A stretch of DNA of 64,000 nucleotides from assembly GCA_019637175.1 (NCBI GenBank), contig JAHBWD010000023.1:54967-118966 (forward strand). Direction: 5' to 3'. The position numbers and the translations under genes were made by a program. This document shows positions 63,874 to 64,000 of this stretch, piece after piece. Position 1 is the stretch's first letter, and the number at the start of each line of letters is the position of its first letter. A model generated the notes under the pieces. The model saw nothing but the letters and a program-made list of their open reading frames with translations. It was not told the origin of the DNA and searched no databases. This DNA is from Labilithrix sp. GTDB lineage: Bacteria > Myxococcota_A > Polyangia > Polyangiales > Polyangiaceae.

Positions 63874-64000
63874 CGAGCATGAGGTCATGAGCGACCCAGA
63901 CCGCGCGTACAGCGACGTGTAAGCGCTCTGCCTCGACGACGCTCATCGACGAAGTGCTAGGACTGCACCCGCGCGAAGTCGTGCGCTCAGCAGGAGGATC

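Overview
The window is very GC-rich DNA with strong G/C third-position bias, dense gene packing and frequent ATGA/GTGA stop-start overlaps. It holds three full-length Ser/Thr protein kinases and a probable fourth whose kinase part lies outside, plus TPR proteins, about a dozen lipoproteins, two proteins with an AgmX/PglI-type C-terminal domain, FG-GAP and thrombospondin type 3 repeats, and two bacterial-enhancer-binding-like regulators. This combination points to a Polyangia-type myxobacterium (Sorangium/Labilithrix-like). The taxonomic call is inference from gene content. No rRNA, tRNA, CRISPR array, insertion sequence, phage or integration site was seen, so this looks like chromosomal backbone.

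Left part (1-24 kb): the 3' end of an AAA/TPR signalling protein is translationally coupled to a patatin-like lipase. Then come a histidine kinase, a DsbD-N-like lipoprotein, a coupled pair of large ferritin-like proteins, and an Omp85-type outer-membrane protein coupled to a VOC protein. A Ser/Thr kinase is divergent from comEC across a structured 193-bp gap. Housekeeping genes follow: FKBP isomerase, hpt, rarA, and an rpoZ-methyltransferase-yggS cluster. TPR and GIDE-like membrane proteins and surface lipoproteins lie among them.

Middle (24-48 kb): a four-gene operon couples a Ser/Thr kinase, a PEGA-like membrane protein, an FHA protein with a degenerate sigma-54-activator ATPase, and an FG-GAP lipoprotein. 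Next are a Cys-rich lipoprotein, a DUF2490 protein, a PLP decarboxylase and an amidohydrolase/TSP3 lipoprotein. SoxR is divergent from a hemerythrin-like gene across a perfect SoxR box in a 19-bp promoter spacer. Further on are a zinc-ribbon/HD protein, a DUF4142 lipoprotein, a DsbA-fold isomerase, a DUF2089 regulator with its membrane partner, a Ser/Asn-rich lipoprotein, and a GAF/AAA+ regulator with an altered sigma-54 contact loop.

Right part (47-64 kb): an ADC-like protein and an FAD oxidoreductase diverge around a 13-bp palindrome. A kinase/AAA/TPR giant is coupled to a neutral-ceramidase-like hydrolase, repeating the 'sensor plus lipid hydrolase' arrangement at the left edge. Two tandem YceI proteins follow a 24-bp inverted repeat. 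An archease-RtcB RNA-repair operon is divergent from a 645-residue protein that seems to be a split DUF47/PhoU-like domain with a long unknown insert. A small zinc protein, a Tat/AgmX lipoprotein and an alpha/beta hydrolase close the window.

No phage-defence or biosynthetic island was found. The most unusual items are the kinase/FHA/pseudo-activator operon, the two sensor-lipase couplings, the SoxR-hemerythrin promoter, and the RtcB-archease-DUF47 neighbourhood.
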